Assembly (NCBI GenBank): GCA_021778935.1
Contig: JAJYBQ010000116.1
Span: 1-7,844, forward strand
Length of the DNA stretch: 7,844 bases
From: Pseudomonadota bacterium
Lineage (GTDB): Bacteria > Pseudomonadota > Gammaproteobacteria > Burkholderiales > Burkholderiaceae
Reading direction: 5' to 3'
The notes below the pieces were generated by a model. That model was not told where the DNA came from. It saw only the letters and a program-made list of their open reading frames with translations, and made no database searches. Made by a program: the position numbers and the translations under genes. Positions 5,295-7,844 of the stretch are shown here, piece after piece (positions within the stretch are counted from its first letter, which is position 1; each line of letters opens with the position of its first letter).

Positions 5295-6857
5295 ATGTCC
5301 CAATCGCCCCGCACCGCGCTGATCAGCCTGTCCGACAAGTCCGGCGCCGTGGAATTTGCCCGCGGCCTGGTGCGATCCGGCTTCCGGATCCTCTCCACCG
5401 GCGGCACCGCGAAGCTGCTCGCCGAAGCGGGCATCGCCGTGACCGAGGTCGCCGAAATCACCGGGTTCCCCGAGATGCTCGATGGCCGGGTGAAGACCCT
5501 GCACCCGAACATCCACGGCGGTCTGCTCGGGCGGCGCGACGATCCCGCACACATGGCCACGCTGGCGCAGCATGCAATTTCCCCGATCGAAATCCTCGCC
5601 GTCAACCTCTACCCGTTCCAGGCGACCATCGCCAAGCCCGGGTGCACGCTGGCTGACGCCATCGAAAACATCGATATCGGCGGCCCGGCGATGCTGCGCT
5701 CGGCTGCGAAAAATCACGCCGCGGTCACGGTGATCGTGGATCCGCGGGATTACGACCGGGTGCTGGGCGAGCTGCGTGCATCGGGCGCCGTCGACGCCGC
5801 AACCCGCTTCGATCTCGCCACCAAAGCCTTCGCGCACACCGCCGCCTACGACGGTGCGATCAGCGCCTATCTGTCGAGCATCGATGCAGACGGGTCGCAC
5901 CGCATGTTCCCGCGCATCCTCACGCGCCAGTGGCAACTGGTGCAGGACATGCGCTATGGGGAAAACCCGCACCAGGACGCCGCGTTCTACCGCGATGCCA
6001 CGGTGGGCGCGGGGCTGCTCGCGTCCTACCACCAGCTCCAGGGAAAAGAACTTTCGTACAACAACATCATGGATGCCGATGCGGCATGGGAATGCGTGCG
6101 CGGCTTCGCCGCGCCGGCCTGCGTGATCGTCAAACACGCCAACCCCTGCGGCATCGCCGCCAGCGCGACGGTGCTGGACGCCTACCGGCGCGCCCATGCC
6201 ACCGATCCCACGTCGGCCTTCGGCGGCATCATCGCCTTCAACCACGCAGTCGACGGCGCCACCGCACGCGCAATCTGCGAACGATTCACGGAGGTCGTGA
6301 TCGCGCCGGCATTCGACGCGTTCGCGCTCGACGCCTTCCGCGCCAAGGCGAACATACGGCTCCTGGAACTGCCGCAGGGCGACGCGCACAACGATCTCGA
6401 GTTCAAGCGCGTCGGCGGCGGCCTGCTCGCGCAAACGCCCGACATCGCGGCGATCGGGCAGGCCGACTGCAAGGTGGTCACGCGCAAGGCGCCGTCGGCC
6501 GACGAGATGGACGACCTGCTCTTCGCCTGGAAGGTGGTGCGATACGTCAAGTCGAACGCCATCGTGTACGCAAAGGGCGGCGCGACGCTGGGCATCGGTG
6601 CGGGCCAGATGAGCCGGGTCGACTCCACCCGCATCGCTGCGCTCAAGGCCAGGGACGCCGGCCTCTCGCTCGCAGGATCCTGCGTGGCGTCGGACGCGTT
6701 CTTCCCGTTCCGGGACAGCCTCGACGCGCTCGTCGATGCCGGCGCAACCTGCGTGATCCAGCCGGGCGGCAGCGTGCGCGATCCCGAGGTGATTGCTGCG
6801 GCGGACGAGCGCGGCATTGCGATGGTGTTCACCGGAATGCGGCATTTCCGCCATTGA
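5295..6857 (+). CDS. purH: Bifunctional AICAR formyltransferase / IMP cyclohydrolase PurH
   Basis: PurH performs the last two steps of purine synthesis: formyl transfer from 10-formyltetrahydrofolate to AICAR, then ring closure to IMP. The 520-residue protein matches the usual size (E. coli 529). The cyclohydrolase domain (about 1-190) shows SDKSG (13-17), STGGTAKLL (34-42), [20 protein letters not shown] (56-75), NLYPF (104-108) and [16 protein letters not shown] (126-141). The transformylase domain (about 200-520) shows RYGENPHQ (220-227), KELSYNN (251-257), [10 protein letters not shown] (277-286, with the catalytic Lys280-His281 pair), [13 protein letters not shown] (304-316), and the C-terminal [10 protein letters not shown] (491-500) and [10 protein letters not shown]. 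All expected motifs are intact. It follows fis after an 82-base gap, and its stop is one base before the ruvC start. Confidence 0.98.
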   Translation: MSQSPRTALISLSDKSGAVEFARGLVRSGFRILSTGGTAKLLAEAGIAVTEVAEITGFPEMLDGRVKTLHPNIHGGLLGRRDDPAHMATLAQHAISPIEILAVNLYPFQATIAKPGCTLADAIENIDIGGPAMLRSAAKNHAAVTVIVDPRDYDRVLGELRASGAVDAATRFDLATKAFAHTAAYDGAISAYLSSIDADGSHRMFPRILTRQWQLVQDMRYGENPHQDAAFYRDATVGAGLLASYHQLQGKELSYNNIMDADAAWECVRGFAAPACVIVKHANPCGIAASATVLDAYRRAHATDPTSAFGGIIAFNHAVDGATARAICERFTEVVIAPAFDAFALDAFRAKANIRLLELPQGDAHNDLEFKRVGGGLLAQTPDIAAIGQADCKVVTRKAPSADEMDDLLFAWKVVRYVKSNAIVYAKGGATLGIGAGQMSRVDSTRIAALKARDAGLSLAGSCVASDAFFPFRDSLDALVDAGATCVIQPGGSVRDPEVIAAADERGIAMVFTGMRHFRH

Positions 6858-6858
6858 C

Positions 6859-7458
6859 GTGACCAAGCCCGCGCAGCGCATCCTGGGCATCGACCCGGGA
6901 CTCAACCGGACCGGCTACGGCATCATCGAAAGCTGCGGTGCGACGCTGCGCCACCTCGATTCGGGGGTGTTACGGATCGCCGCCGGAGAGTTGCCGCAAC
7001 GTCTGCAAGCGATCCTGCGCGAACTCGGCGCAGTGATCGAGCGAAATGCGCCCGACGAAGCGGCGATCGAAAAGGTGTTCGTGAACGTCAATCCGCAATC
7101 GACCTTGCTACTGGGTCAGGCGCGTGGCGCCGCGATCTGTGCCGCAGTGGGGCAGGATGTTCCGGTGCACGAATACACGGCGCTGCAAATCAAACAGGCG
7201 ACGGTCGGGTACGGCCACGCCGACAAGACACAGATGCAGAAAATGGTGCAACGCCTGCTCGGGCTCGACCGCCCTCCGGTCACCGACGCCGCCGACGCAC
7301 TGGCATGCGCCATCTGCCATGCCCACGCATCGGCCCGACTGCGCGGGACCGCCGGTGCGCAACTGGCCGCGTTGGGAGCCACGAGGGCACGCCGGCCGAG
7401 TTCGCGCCGCCACACTGCGGCAGCCTGGCGAAGCCATACCGTGGGGACGGAGCAATGA
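6859..7458 (+). CDS. ruvC: Holliday junction resolvase RuvC
   Basis: RuvC is the dimeric endonuclease that cuts Holliday junctions symmetrically after RuvAB branch migration. In this 199-residue reading the four acidic catalytic residues are present: Asp12 in [13 protein letters not shown] (9-21), Glu71 in AAIEKVF (68-74), and Asp143 and Asp146 in TDAADALA (142-149). LLLGQARGA (83-91) and the lysine-rich [10 protein letters not shown] (121-130) are also family features. The core ends near 162; about 37 further residues are basic and Ala/Arg-rich, making the protein about 25 longer than E. coli RuvC (173). Start GTG at 6859 is one base after the purH stop, without a good ribosome site, so coupling is likely; there is no suitable in-frame ATG between 6793 and the core. 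The 3' end overlaps ruvA by ATGA. Confidence 0.95.
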   Translation: MTKPAQRILGIDPGLNRTGYGIIESCGATLRHLDSGVLRIAAGELPQRLQAILRELGAVIERNAPDEAAIEKVFVNVNPQSTLLLGQARGAAICAAVGQDVPVHEYTALQIKQATVGYGHADKTQMQKMVQRLLGLDRPPVTDAADALACAICHAHASARLRGTAGAQLAALGATRARRPSSRRHTAAAWRSHTVGTEQ

Positions 7459-7844
7459 TCGGACGCCTGAGCGGGATTCTGCTCGAAAAACATCCGCCGT
7501 CGCTGTTGCTCGATGTCGGTGGCGTCGGGTATGAACTCGATGCGCCGATGAGCACCGTCTACAACCTCCCCGCCCTCGGCGAACGCGTCACCCTGCTCAC
7601 GCATCTGCTGGTGCGCGAAGACGCACACCAGCTCTACGGATTCGCCACGGCGGCGGAGCGCCACGCGTTCCGGGCCCTGATCCGCATCTCCGGCGTGGGG
7701 GCGCGCACCGCGCTCGCACTGCTCTCGGGCCTGAGCGTCGACGAACTCGCACAGGCGGTGGCGCTGCAGCAGGGCGGCGCGCTCACCCGCGTACCGGGAA
7801 TCGGCGCCAAGACCGCGGAGCGCCTGCTGCTCGAACTCAAAGGC
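7455..7844 (+). CDS. ruvA: Holliday junction branch-migration protein RuvA, N-terminal part (cut by right window edge)
   Basis: RuvA tetramers bind four-way junctions and load the RuvB helicase. The 130 residues present cover domain I, the OB fold ([20 protein letters not shown] at 1-20, VGGVGYEL at 21-28, and [20 protein letters not shown] near 45-64), and most of domain II with both helix-hairpin-helix motifs: [16 protein letters not shown] (75-90) and [19 protein letters not shown] (110-128). Known RuvA proteins are near 200 residues, so about 70 (the linker and the RuvB-binding domain III) lie beyond the edge. The ATG at 7455 overlaps the ruvC stop as ATGA; GGGGA at 7443-7447 is a plausible ribosome site seven bases upstream. 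Gene order predicts ruvB next. Confidence 0.97.
   Translation, partial: MIGRLSGILLEKHPPSLLLDVGGVGYELDAPMSTVYNLPALGERVTLLTHLLVREDAHQLYGFATAAERHAFRALIRISGVGARTALALLSGLSVDELAQAVALQQGGALTRVPGIGAKTAERLLLELKG

Noticed and set aside
5163..6905. Long open frame on the minus strand (580 codons) opposite purH, and similar ones at 3962-5605 and 2535-3887
   Set aside because: They run across several well-supported plus-strand genes, have no recognisable domains and show the Arg/Gly/Ala/Val-rich composition expected of antisense frames in GC-rich DNA.

Overview
The window is high-GC DNA (about two-thirds G+C by eye) packed with chromosomal housekeeping genes. Gene content and order suggest a betaproteobacterium, most likely Burkholderiales or a close relative: lptD divergent from amgK-murU, then ubiH, dusB-fis, purH and ruvC-ruvA. 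This order and the sequences themselves are the only taxonomic evidence, so genus is not called. I see no insertion sequence, phage gene, CRISPR array, tRNA or rRNA gene, or sign of recent transfer.

Layout. Positions 1-792 (minus strand) hold the N-terminal 264 codons of lptD, the outer-membrane LPS translocon; the rest lies beyond the left edge. A 41-base divergent spacer (793-833) follows, the most AT-rich short stretch in the window, with possible promoters for both directions. From 834 to the right edge eight plus-strand genes run head to tail: amgK (834-1955), murU (1957-2658), ubiH (2658-3863), dusB (3863-4885), fis (4898-5212), purH (5295-6857), ruvC (6859-7458) and ruvA (7455-7844, cut by the right edge). 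Junctions are 1-base gaps, TGATG or ATGA overlaps, or a 12-base gap. Only the 82-base fis-purH gap is an obvious place for a separate promoter. No gene-free stretch exceeds 300 bases.

How the genes work together. AmgK and MurU are consecutive steps of the cell-wall recycling route that turns MurNAc into UDP-MurNAc without MurA, the fosfomycin target. Their position beside lptD, also seen in Pseudomonas aeruginosa (PA0595-PA0597), places two envelope functions back to back. UbiH makes a late ring hydroxylation of ubiquinone. DusB modifies tRNA and is paired with the growth-phase nucleoid protein Fis, as in enterobacteria. PurH completes IMP synthesis. RuvC and RuvA act on Holliday junctions, and ruvB presumably lies just beyond the edge. 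The common theme is growth and envelope maintenance.

I found no undescribed multi-gene system. What merits a second look is smaller: a terminator-like hairpin with a T6 tract inside the end of dusB just before fis, a hairpin/palindrome/-10-like cluster at the murU-ubiH junction that could give leaderless ubiH mRNA, an unusual MurU active-site loop, a single-cysteine LptD N-terminus, and a long low-complexity N-terminal arm on Fis.
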